Source: Bacillota bacterium
Lineage (GTDB): Bacteria > Bacillota > Desulfotomaculia > Desulfotomaculales > JAJYZD01
NCBI GenBank assembly: GCA_021800315.1
Contig: JAJYZD010000203.1
Span: 1 to 6,986, forward strand
DNA: 6,986 nt
Direction: 5' to 3'
Shown piece by piece: positions 1-5,721 of the stretch (positions are counted from its first letter, which is position 1; each line of letters starts with the position of its first letter). The notes under the pieces are model-generated. The model searched no databases and was not told the origin of the DNA. It saw only the letters and a program-made list of their open reading frames with translations. The translations under genes were made by a program, and so were the position numbers.

Positions 1-41
1 GCCCGTCCGCAATCGAGGCAGCGGAACTCGTAGATCGGCAC
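1..41 (-). CDS. FmdB-family zinc-ribbon protein, N-terminal fragment (runs off the left edge)
   Basis: Reading the minus strand from a GTG at 41-39 gives MPIYEFRCLDCGR in 13 codons, then the window ends. This is the hallmark opening of the FmdB/CxxC_CXXC_SSSS family: M-P-x-Y-E-[FY]-x-C-x-x-C-G, whose cysteine pair forms half of a small zinc ribbon. Family members are usually about 60 to 110 residues and are regarded as putative regulatory proteins; their biochemical role is poorly defined. The GTG start is chosen because an overlapping ATG one base upstream is in another frame and gives no family match, and because a purine-rich GGGGGAG (minus strand, 53-47) lies 5 nt before the GTG. Only the first zinc knuckle (C8, C11) is visible. 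A strong promoter lies just upstream at 83-111. Identification rests on a short but very characteristic stretch. Confidence 0.8.
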   Translation of the reverse strand, partial: MPIYEFRCLDCGR

Positions 42-82
42 ATTCTCTCCCCCTATCCCCGCGCCAGGGTGTTCATACCGCT

Positions 83-111
83 ATTTTATTTTCCGGGGCC
101 GGGCGTGTCAA
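83..111 (-). promoter_or_regulatory. Sigma-A type promoter for the fmdB-like gene
   Basis: On the minus strand there is a perfect -35 TTGACA (111-106), a 17-base spacer and a -10 TAAAAT (88-83, one mismatch to consensus). Transcription would start near position 76, leaving a leader of about 35 nt before the GTG at 41. This is the best-looking housekeeping promoter in the left part of the window. Confidence 0.8.
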
Positions 112-189
112 ATAGCCCGGGGTGGGTCCAGGCGGTGTGCGGGCGCTTGGGGCCGGGAAAAACCCGTCTCTGCCGGGAGCCCGCCCGCA

Positions 190-198
190 TGGTACAAT
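190..198 (+). promoter_or_regulatory. Possible extended -10 promoter for the methyltransferase gene
   Basis: The plus strand reads TGG then TACAAT (193-198), an extended -10 (TGn plus hexamer). The bases where a -35 would sit (near 170-175) do not resemble TTGACA. A start near 205 would give a leader of about 30 nt containing the Shine-Dalgarno of the GTG at 236. Together with the minus-strand promoter at 83-111 it would make 42-235 a divergent promoter region. Confidence 0.45.
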
Positions 199-235
199 AA
201 TTCGGGAGAGGGAAATCAGGAAGGGAGACCAGCCG

Positions 236-937
236 GTGAACGACAACGGGAGCGCGCCCAGGGCCGAAGAATTCGACGCTCAAATCGAGGCCGCCATTCC
301 CTACTATGGCTGCTTTCACGAGGAAACCATCGACTTGGTCCGGACTTTGCAACGGACCCACTGGCGTGGGTCTTCCCCCACGCGGTGGCTGGATACCGGC
401 TGCGGCACCGGCAGCCTGGTCTTGCGGGCGAAGGTCCTTTTCCCCCGCACCTCCTTTGTCCTGGCGGACCCCTCGGCGCCCATGCTGGCGCTGGCCGGGG
501 CCAAGCTGGCCGGAGCCGACCCCGCGGTGGAATTCGCCGAACCGGCGGAGAGCCAGGCCCTATCCTTTCACGCCGCCTCCTTCGACGTTATCACGGCCAT
601 CCTGTCGCATCACTACCTGGACCCGCCGGCCAGGCGGGCGGCCACGGCCAACTGCCTGCGCATGTTAAGAAGCGGCGGCCTGTTTGTGACGTTCGAGAAC
701 ATCCGGCCCTTTTCGCCAACGGGCCTTGCCGCCGGCCTGGATCGTTGCCGGGCTTTCCAGTTGCGGGAAGGGAGGGGTCCGGCCGCAGTGGACCATCACC
801 TGGCCCGGTTCGACCGGGAATACTTTCCGCTGACCATCGGCGCCCACCTGGACCTGCTACGGGAGGCCGGGTTCGCCTGCGGGGAACTGTTGTGGGCTTC
901 CCACCTTCAGGCCGGCTTTTGGGCGTTAAAGGCCTGA
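236..937 (+). CDS. Class I SAM-dependent methyltransferase, 233 aa
   Basis: The protein has a Rossmann-type methyltransferase core. Motif I is WLDTGCGTG at residues 51-59, the glycine-rich SAM-binding loop. The acidic residue ending the second strand is in VLADPSAPML (D68), which would bind the SAM ribose. A motif-IV-like segment (FDVITAILSHHYL) and a later segment (LRSGGLFVTFENI) match the usual order of the Methyltransf_11/25 families. The open frame reaches back to an ATG at 122, but the GTG at 236 is preferred: GGGAG at 223-227 lies 8 nt before it, and the residues before it look like translated leader. The substrate cannot be read from the sequence; the HH in the motif-IV region is distinctive but not diagnostic. 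It is probably monocistronic, since nothing convincing follows for about 390 bases. Confidence 0.85.
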   Translation: MNDNGSAPRAEEFDAQIEAAIPYYGCFHEETIDLVRTLQRTHWRGSSPTRWLDTGCGTGSLVLRAKVLFPRTSFVLADPSAPMLALAGAKLAGADPAVEFAEPAESQALSFHAASFDVITAILSHHYLDPPARRAATANCLRMLRSGGLFVTFENIRPFSPTGLAAGLDRCRAFQLREGRGPAAVDHHLARFDREYFPLTIGAHLDLLREAGFACGELLWASHLQAGFWALKA

Positions 938-1037
938 CGCCGTCATGGCCCGCTCTCCCTCGCGGCGATTCCCCCTTCCCTGTCTTTTCCCCCCGCCGGC
1001 CCGGTGACGTTACCGTAAGTCCGTGCATCCCCCTTCG

Positions 1038-1060
1038 ATTGTTTGCCCGCGGCAAATAAT
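1038..1060 (+). repeat. Inverted repeat / RNA hairpin downstream of the methyltransferase gene
   Basis: The arms ATTGTTTGCC (1038-1047) and GGCAAATAAT (1051-1060) pair around a CGC loop: nine Watson-Crick pairs plus one G-U. There is no T-run after it beyond two or three bases, so it is not a standard intrinsic terminator. It could be an operator dyad or a transcript 3-prime end structure. Confidence 0.5.
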
Positions 1061-1200
1061 TTCGGCCTACGCCTTGCGCACTATTTCACGGTTTGTCCGG
1101 CCCGGCGTCACCTTCCTGGCACACAGGGGGCCGGAGCCCGGAACGGCGGCAAAGCGGCAGGGGACTTTGTGATCATTCGGTTTATTTTCAGCCTGCTCGA

Positions 1201-1209
1201 TGGTATAAA
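1201..1209 (+). promoter_or_regulatory. Possible upstream extended -10 promoter (P1) of the TSUP operon
   Basis: TGG followed by TATAAA (1204-1209) forms an extended -10. The -35 position (about 1181-1186, TTTATT) is weak. A transcript from here would have a leader of about 110 nt and would run through the 11-bp repeats at 1232-1259, so a regulator bound there could block it. It is an alternative or additional start to the repeat-linked promoter at 1269-1274. Confidence 0.35.
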
Positions 1210-1231
1210 CTTAACATCAACCTCTGATTAT

Positions 1232-1274
1232 TTAATAAAATGTTAATAATTCGTTTATAGAGACGTGCTAAACT
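1232..1274 (+). promoter_or_regulatory. Pho-box-like 11-bp repeat array plus -10, TSUP operon promoter
   Basis: Three direct hexamers start exactly 11 bp apart: TTAATA (1232-1237), TTAATA (1243-1248) and TTTATA (1254-1259). Nine bases after the last comes TAAACT (1269-1274), preceded by TGC, an extended -10. No good -35 exists, as expected for an activator-dependent promoter. A consensus-perfect TTAACA lies further up at 1211-1216, out of phase by one base. Bacillus PhoP binds TTAACA-like hexamers with 11-bp periodicity at about -20 to -60; with a start near 1281 these repeats fall at roughly -49 to -22. The phase and N9 spacing equal those at the response regulator promoter (3382-3435). Chance matches are possible in AT-rich DNA; the shared geometry is the main argument. 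Confidence 0.55.
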
Positions 1275-1325
1275 GAACCCAGGAGTTAGTGAATATAAGC
1301 ACTATCACAAGGGGAGGTCTACAGC

Positions 1326-2174
1326 ATGCTACCAGCGGTCTTCTTTGCAGTCGTTCTTCTCTTCTCGGTGGCGGCGGGCGTAATGGGCGCCATTCTGGGG
1401 CTGGGTGGCGGGGTCATTCTGGTGCCCTTCCTCACCCTGGTCATGGGGCTGAACATTCACTACGCCATCGGGGCCAGTCTGGTCTCGGTTATCGCCACGT
1501 CTTCCGGTGCCGCGGCTACGTACGTGCGTAGCAAAATCTCCAATCTCAAGATCGGCCTGTTTCTGTCGATGGCGACGACGGTCGGGGCCATTTCCGGAGC
1601 CTATCTGGCCGGGGTTATCCCGACCAGGGTCCTGTTCATCATCTTCGGCGTGGTGCTGGCGTATTCGGCCCTGGCCATGTTCCGCAAACGCAAGACCGAA
1701 CTGCCGGTCGGGGTGAAAAACTGTGCCATCAGCGATTACCTCTGTTTGAACGACTCCTATCATGATCCGGCGTTGAACCGTGAAGTTGATTACGGCGTAA
1801 GCGGCGCACTTCCCGGCCTCGGTCTCATGTACGTCGCCGGGGCCGCCTCGGGGCTGCTCGGTATCGGCAGCGGGATCCTGAAGGTGCCGGCCATGGACCT
1901 GGTCATGCGCTTGCCGATGAAGGTCTCCTCGGCGACGAGTAATTTCATGATCGGCATCACGGCGGCCGCCAGCGCGGCGGTGTATTTCCTGCGGGGCGAC
2001 ATCAATCCTTTCATCGCGGCTCCGGTGGCCATAGGCGTGCTGACGGGGGCGATGATGGGAACCCATTTTCTCCACAACTTCACTTCCTCCGGCATCAGGA
2101 CGTTTTTCGTAGTAATCCTGGTGGTGGTTTCGTTGCAGATGCTGTTGAAGGGCGCCGGGGTGACGTTCTATTAG
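1326..2174 (+). CDS. TSUP (TauE/SafE) family anion transporter, 282 aa
   Basis: This integral membrane protein has the two-fold internal repeat of the TSUP (4-toluene sulfonate uptake permease, TauE/SafE) family. The signature loop appears as GLGGGVILVP at residues 25-34 and again as GIGSGILKVP at 179-188. A matching ATSS/ATSN pair follows in each half (57-60 and 203-206). Hydrophobic segments cover about 5-40, 46-65, 76-118, 157-190, 206-222 and 229-275, with a charged linker (about 119-157) between the halves, giving 7-8 helices. Length is typical. Known relatives move sulfite, sulfoacetate and other organic or sulfur oxyanions; the substrate here cannot be told. GGGGAGG at 1311-1317 lies 8 nt before the ATG. 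It heads an operon with the DUF1634 gene 36 bases downstream, a common pairing, and has a Pho-box-like promoter. Confidence 0.92.
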   Translation: MLPAVFFAVVLLFSVAAGVMGAILGLGGGVILVPFLTLVMGLNIHYAIGASLVSVIATSSGAAATYVRSKISNLKIGLFLSMATTVGAISGAYLAGVIPTRVLFIIFGVVLAYSALAMFRKRKTELPVGVKNCAISDYLCLNDSYHDPALNREVDYGVSGALPGLGLMYVAGAASGLLGIGSGILKVPAMDLVMRLPMKVSSATSNFMIGITAAASAAVYFLRGDINPFIAAPVAIGVLTGAMMGTHFLHNFTSSGIRTFFVVILVVVSLQMLLKGAGVTFY

Positions 2175-2210
2175 GAATAGCGACCATAAAAAATTCGGAG
2201 GTGTTTGGAA

Positions 2211-2690
2211 ATGGCGTTGGAATTGGAGAGCAGGGCTGTAGCATTGGACCAGACGGCGTTCGGCGCCGGATATGCTCACGGGTCCAAAGGGTATGCGGAA
2301 ACAAAACCGCAGGAAGTGTCCAAGGAAGAGGCCTTTGTGGGGAACCTCCTGAAGTACGGGGTATTCTTCAGCGTAGCCATAAGTGCGCTGGGATCGCTTC
2401 TGTACTTTGTCCAGCACGGGCTGGGCGGCAGCCTCGGCGCGATTATCCAGTACAGTGCCAACCCCGCCTTTCCGCATTCGGTGGGTGCTCTGGCGGCGGG
2501 GATCGGGCGTTTCTCCTCCTCCGCCGTGATCGCCGTGGGACTGCTGTTGCTGGTGGCCCTGCGGGTGTTCCAGGTGCTGTTGTCCGGCGTGGTTTTTGCA
2601 TTCAAACGCAATTTCAAGTTTACGTTTATCAGTGTCTTCGTCTTCGGTATCCTGATGTCCAGCCTTTTCCTGGGCCGGGCCGGCGGTTGA
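2211..2690 (+). CDS. DUF1634 membrane protein, TSUP partner, 159 aa
   Basis: The protein matches the DUF1634 pattern. A conserved amphipathic entry and first helix (LLKYGVFFSVAISALG, about 46-67) is followed by a loop with PHSVGALAAGIGRFS, a second long helix (about 103-131, with LLLLVALRVFQV) and a third (about 137-155). DUF1634 genes often sit beside TSUP transporter genes, so it is probably an accessory or regulatory subunit in the membrane; no function is established. The N-terminal 40 or so residues are hydrophilic and longer than in most family members. The ATG is supported by GGAGG at 2197-2201, 9 nt upstream; a TTG two codons earlier is too close to that site. The gene follows the transporter by 36 bases with no terminator between, so co-transcription is likely. 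Confidence 0.85.
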   Translation: MALELESRAVALDQTAFGAGYAHGSKGYAETKPQEVSKEEAFVGNLLKYGVFFSVAISALGSLLYFVQHGLGGSLGAIIQYSANPAFPHSVGALAAGIGRFSSSAVIAVGLLLLVALRVFQVLLSGVVFAFKRNFKFTFISVFVFGILMSSLFLGRAGG

Positions 2691-2742
2691 GGCCGCCGCG
2701 GACTGTTGGGTCATCCGGTGGTTTTCACCCGCCCGGTTTGTC

Positions 2743-2764
2743 CGCCCAGGCGACGGCCTGGGCG
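2743..2764 (+). repeat. Perfect 9-bp hairpin in the DUF1634 to small-ORF gap
   Basis: CGCCCAGGC (2743-2751) pairs with GCCTGGGCG (2756-2764) around a GACG tetraloop. It is followed by TCTGG, not a T-run, so it is not a standard terminator. It could act as a stability or processing element between the second and third genes. Otherwise the 206-base gap (2691-2896) shows nothing I can identify. Confidence 0.5.
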
Positions 2765-2896
2765 TCTGGTTCCCGTCACCCCGGGAGCCGGTCCGGAGAA
2801 AGAAAGGCGTTCTTCCGGCCGGTTCCCGTTGCGGTATGGCACCGGGGACGACCCGGGCGGGCAGGCGGCGGGAAGGGCCGGGGGGAGGCGGGCGAC

Positions 2897-3100
2897 ATGA
2901 AGCCGCATGGAGAATCCAAGTCGACCGGTGGGTTGCGTGACGCCCGGAAAGATATCATAGCCGGGGGGATTTTTCTCGGTCTCTCCATCGCCGCGTTGGT
3001 TTATCTCCGGGTGCACCATTTGCCCATCGGCGCGCCGATCCACCAGATCACCATCCTCAAGGACTTTTCCCGCGACCTCTTCATCTTCAAGCGCCGGTGA
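2897..3100 (+). CDS. Small single-pass membrane protein, 67 aa, unknown function
   Basis: I do not recognise a family. A basic, hydrophilic N-terminus (residues 1-18) leads into one predicted transmembrane segment at about 19-38 (IIAGGIFLGLSIAALVYLRV). A short tail carries PIGAPIHQITILKD and ends in basic KRR. The ATG has a strong GGGAGG (2883-2888) 8 nt upstream, which is why it is preferred over the longer frame that continues upstream through the DUF1634 gene in another phase. No promoter is evident between the DUF1634 stop and this ATG, and a terminator follows 46 bases after the stop, so it is probably the last gene of the TSUP operon. Positive-inside reasoning is ambiguous because both ends are basic. 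Confidence 0.65.
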   Translation: MKPHGESKSTGGLRDARKDIIAGGIFLGLSIAALVYLRVHHLPIGAPIHQITILKDFSRDLFIFKRR

Positions 3101-3146
3101 TCCCGCGGGGACAGGCGTTTTTGCTCCCCGGTTTCCGGCAAAGATC

Positions 3147-3206
3147 CCGCGTCCGGCCGTCCTTCCTTCCCGGTTGGATGGAATGGAGGACGCGGTTTGT
3201 TTTTTT
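3147..3206 (+). terminator. Intrinsic terminator closing the TSUP operon
   Basis: CCGCGTCC (3147-3154) pairs perfectly with GGACGCGG (3188-3195). Within the 33-base interior, the pyrimidine arm (3160-3170) and the purine arm (3176-3187) can pair further with two mismatches and one bulge around CGGTT. The stem is followed at once by TTTGTTTTTTT (3196-3206). It separates the small-membrane-protein gene from the two-component operon. Confidence 0.75.
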
Positions 3207-3280
3207 CAGCGACCTGGAAATTTAATATTCTGCTGTTAAGGGATCATCGTCCCGGGTCGGCCCCATTGCCTTCCCTGCCC

Positions 3281-3311
3281 CCGCTCCGGCGGTCGACCGC
3301 CACGGGAGCGG
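3281..3311 (+). repeat. Strong nested dyad upstream of the response regulator promoter
   Basis: Outer arms CCGCTCC (3281-3287) and GGAGCGG (3305-3311) enclose a perfect 14-bp palindrome GGCGGTCGACCGCC (3288-3301) and a three-base ACG bulge. No T-run follows. It lies about 70 bp upstream of the 11-bp repeat array. It might be a DNA-level operator or a read-through RNA structure; no role can be assigned. Confidence 0.45.
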
Positions 3312-3381
3312 CGGGTTACAAGTTGGGAAAGCACCGGTGGATTATCTGGATAAACGGAAACACCACAGGCCGCAGTCGTTC

Positions 3382-3435
3382 TTAACCGAAATTAAACCAT
3401 TTCTTAATCTCTTCTTAATAATAGTGGTTTACAAT
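3382..3435 (+). promoter_or_regulatory. Four-copy Pho-box-like array and -10 of the two-component operon
   Basis: Hexamers TTAACC (3382), TAAACC (3393), TTAATC (3404) and TTAATA (3415) start exactly 11 bp apart, each separated by 5 bases. Nine bases after the last lies TACAAT (3430-3435), a good -10; there is no recognisable -35. With a start near 3442, the repeats cover about -60 to -22. This is the known placement of PhoP dimer sites at Bacillus subtilis PhoP-activated promoters, where the consensus hexamer is TTAACA-like. Because the operon encodes an OmpR/PhoB-class regulator, positive autoregulation is the simplest reading. The array and its spacing are seen directly; the identity of the binding protein is inferred. 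Confidence 0.7.
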
Positions 3436-3512
3436 GAAGCCAAAGGGTTGAGAAAAAAAGCGCAATCGCTGGCGGAGGCTATCCCGGGAGAAGGCTCTTT
3501 CAAGTCGGTTGG

Positions 3513-3528
3513 GCGCCGGGGCCGGCGC
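3513..3528 (+). repeat. GC-rich hairpin in the response regulator leader
   Basis: GCGCCG (3513-3518) pairs with CGGCGC (3523-3528) around GGGC. It ends 7 bases before the GAGGAGG Shine-Dalgarno (3536-3542), close enough to influence ribosome access, but leaves the site itself unpaired. Confidence 0.4.
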
Positions 3529-3550
3529 ATATGGCGAGGAGGCGGGTGTC

Positions 3551-4246
3551 GTGTCCCTGAGGGTTCTCGTGGTGGATGACGATCCCAACGTCTGCGAGAT
3601 AGCCAAACTTTACCTGGAGAAGCAACAGGCCGAAGTGATACCCATGTCCAATGGAGCGGAAGCTCTCGATTATTTGATGAACTCCAGCGCCGACCTGGTG
3701 ATCCTGGACTTGATGATGCCGGGCATGGACGGGTTGACCATGTGCCGGGAGATAAGAAAGGGGAGCACCGTTCCCATAATCATGCTGACGGCCAAGGCCA
3801 GCGAGTACGACCGCATTCTCGGCCTTGACCTGGGGGCGGACGACTATATTACCAAACCGTTTTCTCCGTCCGAACTGGTCTCCCGGGTTAATTCGCTGAT
3901 GAGGCGGGTAGAGTTTGACAAGAACCGGTATAATCATGAGAAACTCGAATTTTCGTGTCTGACCATCGATGTTACTTCCAGATCGATTTTGGTGTGCGGA
4001 GACAACGTGAAGATTACACCCAAGGAATTCGATCTCCTTTACCTTCTGGCCAGGGAACCCGGGCGGGTATTTTCCCGCGAAAAGATATTGAACGTGATAT
4101 GGGGCTATGATCGCTATGTCAATGACCGCACGGTTGATGTCCATATTAAATGGCTCAGGGAAAAGTTGCGCTGTAATAACAATGAGTATGCCTATCTGCA
4201 TACGGTTCACAAGATAGGCTACAAATTCGAGGTGCATCCCGGATGA
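3551..4246 (+). CDS. OmpR/PhoB-family response regulator, PhoP-like, 231 aa
   Basis: This is a cytoplasmic DNA-binding regulator activated by phosphorylation. The receiver domain (about 3-118) has the acidic pocket D9-D11, phospho-acceptor D53 (in LVILDLMMPG), the switch threonine T80 and the conserved lysine K102 (in YITKPF). The C-terminal winged helix (about 130-229) has the typical ITPKEFDLLYLLA, GRVFSREKIL, a recognition helix in RTVDVHIKWLREKL, and the wing VHKIGYKF. Length is normal. The GTG start is chosen because GAGGAGG (3536-3542) lies 8 nt upstream; an in-frame TTG at 3509 would add 14 unconserved residues. The stop overlaps the kinase start (ATGA, 4243-4246), so the two are translationally coupled. 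The four-copy 11-bp repeat array upstream suggests PhoP-type autoregulation, but sequence alone does not separate PhoP from other members of this subfamily. Confidence 0.93.
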   Translation: MSLRVLVVDDDPNVCEIAKLYLEKQQAEVIPMSNGAEALDYLMNSSADLVILDLMMPGMDGLTMCREIRKGSTVPIIMLTAKASEYDRILGLDLGADDYITKPFSPSELVSRVNSLMRRVEFDKNRYNHEKLEFSCLTIDVTSRSILVCGDNVKITPKEFDLLYLLAREPGRVFSREKILNVIWGYDRYVNDRTVDVHIKWLREKLRCNNNEYAYLHTVHKIGYKFEVHPG

Positions 4247-5712
4247 GGATAAGGAAGCGCAGCTTCTTCTGGCAGCTGTTCCTGGGCTTTCTGGTTGTGA
4301 TGTTGGCGGCTAATGTCGGTCTGTATTTCTATATGGTTTCCGTGATCAAGTCCTATGTTTATAATATCGAATCCCGCAATATCATGCGCGAATCCCTGGT
4401 GATGGCTACTGATATGGCGAACAACCAGAGGACGCTGGCAGAGGATGAGTCTTTCCTCAAGACCCTTGCCCAACCCCTGGACTACCGCATTTGGCTCATA
4501 AACAGTAACGGCGCCGTAGTTTTCGATACCAGGCCGATAGCCGGCAGCAACATCTCCCGGGCTTCCCTCCGGCAGGCGTTGGCGGGCGCGGCCAACCTCA
4601 CCGTGACCACGAATTCCCGCCTGGAGTCTTTTCTTACGGTGGCCCGCCCGGTCACGGTTCGGGGGGGTTCCCTGGTGCTGGCGGTGAACACCCCGATTTC
4701 CGGGATTAACTCCGCCGTGCGGGATGTGGAAAAGCAACTCTTCCTGGGAGGCGTGCTGGTGGCGATCGCCTCCGTCCTGGTGGCCTTCTACTTTACCCGC
4801 AAGCTCACCATGCCTATAAACACGCTCATCCGCGGCACGGAGCAGGTGGGAGTGGGAAATTACGAGGAAATAGAGGTTCTGAATACCAACAACGAGTTAC
4901 AGGAGTTCTCGGTGTCTTTCAACAACATGATCCGGCGGCTTTCCCGCATTGACGAGGAGCAAAAGAAGCTGGATATTTTAAAGAGCAATTTTCTCTCCGA
5001 TCTTTCCCATGAGCTGAGGACTCCGCTAACGACGCTGGAGGCCTTTACGGAGGCCCTCAAGGACGGCATGGTGGAGGACGAGGCCAAAAAGCGCCAATAT
5101 GTCGGGGCACTCTACGAAGAGACCATGCATTTGAAGCGGTTGACTTCCGACCTGCTGCAGCTGGCCCGGATCGAGTCCGGCCACCTGGTGGTGGAGATGG
5201 CTGCCTTCGATCCCCTCGAAGTGATCCGCGGCGTGGTCAACAACCGCCTGCCGGCCGCCCGGGCGAAGGGCGACCGCCTCCTGCTCGCGGCCGGTGGACC
5301 GGTCCCGCGGATCCTTGGCGACCGCGACCATTTCCGGCAGATCGTCACGAATCTCGTCAACAACGCCATCCAGTTCACCAGCGGGGGGACGATCACCGTA
5401 AGGGCCGGGGTGGAGGGAGAAGACTTGACGGTCTCGGTCACGGATACCGGGATCGGCATGGAGGAGGAAGCCATGTCCTACATCTGGACCAGGTTTTTCA
5501 AGGTGGACAAGGCCCGCGCCAGGCAACACCAGGAAAGCGGCCTGGGCTTGTCCATCGTCAAGAAACTGGTTGAACTGCACCACGGGTGCGTGGGCGTGGA
5601 AAGTAAACCCGGGGCGGGTTCCCGCTTTTATTTCCGTATTCCCCTGACCGGCGCGGCGACCGCCGGGGCCCTTGGGCCGGACCCGGGAGATCAGACCGCC
5701 GGGACGGACTGA
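4243..5712 (+). CDS. Membrane sensor histidine kinase, PhoR-like layout, 489 aa
   Basis: This is the sensor partner of the preceding regulator. Order of parts: TM1 (about 8-35); an extracytoplasmic sensor domain of about 130 residues (36-164) with a PAS/Cache-like look (YRIWLINSNGAVVFDTR at 81-97); TM2 (about 165-185); HAMP linker (about 186-238); a HisKA dimerisation domain with H-box SHELRTP and phospho-acceptor H256; and a HATPase domain with N-box NLVNNAIQF (370-378), G1 DTGIG (401-405), F-box around F418-F419 and G2 GLGLS (433-437). All catalytic motifs are intact. This layout matches PhoR/ResE/WalK-type kinases, except that no cytoplasmic PAS is obvious. The ATG overlaps the upstream stop by 4 bases; GAGGTG (4229-4234) inside the upstream gene is its ribosome site. 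The last 20 residues, after the ATPase domain, are low-complexity. The ligand is unknown. Confidence 0.93.
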   Translation: MRIRKRSFFWQLFLGFLVVMLAANVGLYFYMVSVIKSYVYNIESRNIMRESLVMATDMANNQRTLAEDESFLKTLAQPLDYRIWLINSNGAVVFDTRPIAGSNISRASLRQALAGAANLTVTTNSRLESFLTVARPVTVRGGSLVLAVNTPISGINSAVRDVEKQLFLGGVLVAIASVLVAFYFTRKLTMPINTLIRGTEQVGVGNYEEIEVLNTNNELQEFSVSFNNMIRRLSRIDEEQKKLDILKSNFLSDLSHELRTPLTTLEAFTEALKDGMVEDEAKKRQYVGALYEETMHLKRLTSDLLQLARIESGHLVVEMAAFDPLEVIRGVVNNRLPAARAKGDRLLLAAGGPVPRILGDRDHFRQIVTNLVNNAIQFTSGGTITVRAGVEGEDLTVSVTDTGIGMEEEAMSYIWTRFFKVDKARARQHQESGLGLSIVKKLVELHHGCVGVESKPGAGSRFYFRIPLTGAATAGALGPDPGDQTAGTD

Positions 5713-5721
5713 CAGCGCCTC

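Larger units (their letters stand above)
938..1325. other. 388-base intergenic region between methyltransferase and TSUP operon
   Basis: I see no convincing gene here. The left part (938-1180) is GC-rich with pyrimidine-rich runs and holds two dyads: an imperfect palindrome CGGTGACGTTACCG at 1001-1014 and a hairpin at 1038-1060. The right part (1181-1300) is abruptly AT-rich and contains the promoter and the 11-bp repeat array described separately. A 67-codon open frame starting at a TTG at 1043 has no ribosome binding site and no recognisable sequence, and was discounted. No canonical terminator with a T-run follows the methyltransferase. Confidence 0.6.
3101..3550 (+). other. 450-base region between the TSUP operon and the two-component operon
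   Basis: No gene is supported here. It holds, in order, an intrinsic terminator (3147-3206), a strong dyad without a T-run (3281-3311), a four-copy 11-bp repeat array with a -10 (3382-3435), and a leader of about 110 nt with a small hairpin (3513-3528) and the GAGGAGG ribosome site (3536-3542) of the response regulator. Open frames starting near 3197 and 3337 lack ribosome sites; the second would run through the operator array and into the leader. Confidence 0.6.

Noticed and set aside
1043..1246. 67-codon plus-strand open frame with a TTG start upstream of the TSUP gene
   Set aside because: There is no ribosome site, it starts inside a hairpin arm and ends inside the AT-rich promoter repeats, and the peptide has no recognisable feature.
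1205..1260. 11-bp hexamers read on the minus strand of the TSUP promoter (TTAACA at 1246-1241 with neighbours in phase)
   Set aside because: AT-rich dyad sequence gives apparent repeats on both strands; the plus-strand reading is preferred because its distance to the -10 equals that at the regulator promoter.
1289..1531. Possible leader peptide starting at GTG 1289 and overlapping the TSUP start
   Set aside because: The AGGAG before it is only 3 bases away, and the frame runs far into the TSUP gene in another phase.
1329..2714. Long minus-strand open frame of 461 codons opposite the TSUP and DUF1634 genes
   Set aside because: It is antisense to two genes with clear family motifs, its product is rich in H, R, Q and G with no recognisable domain, and it lacks a sensible ribosome site.
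2743..2764. Terminator after the DUF1634 gene
   Set aside because: The 9-bp hairpin is perfect but is not followed by a T-run, so it was kept only as a hairpin.
3531..3560. Nine-codon upstream reading frame overlapping the regulator start
   Set aside because: The GAGGAGG ribosome site lies inside it, not before it, so it is unlikely to be translated.
3337..3579. 80-codon open frame across the regulator leader
   Set aside because: It runs through the repeat array and the predicted transcription start and overlaps the regulator start codon; no ribosome site is seen.
3500..4237. Minus-strand open frame opposite the response regulator
   Set aside because: It mirrors the regulator gene almost exactly, as expected for a GC-biased coding strand, and shows no domain.
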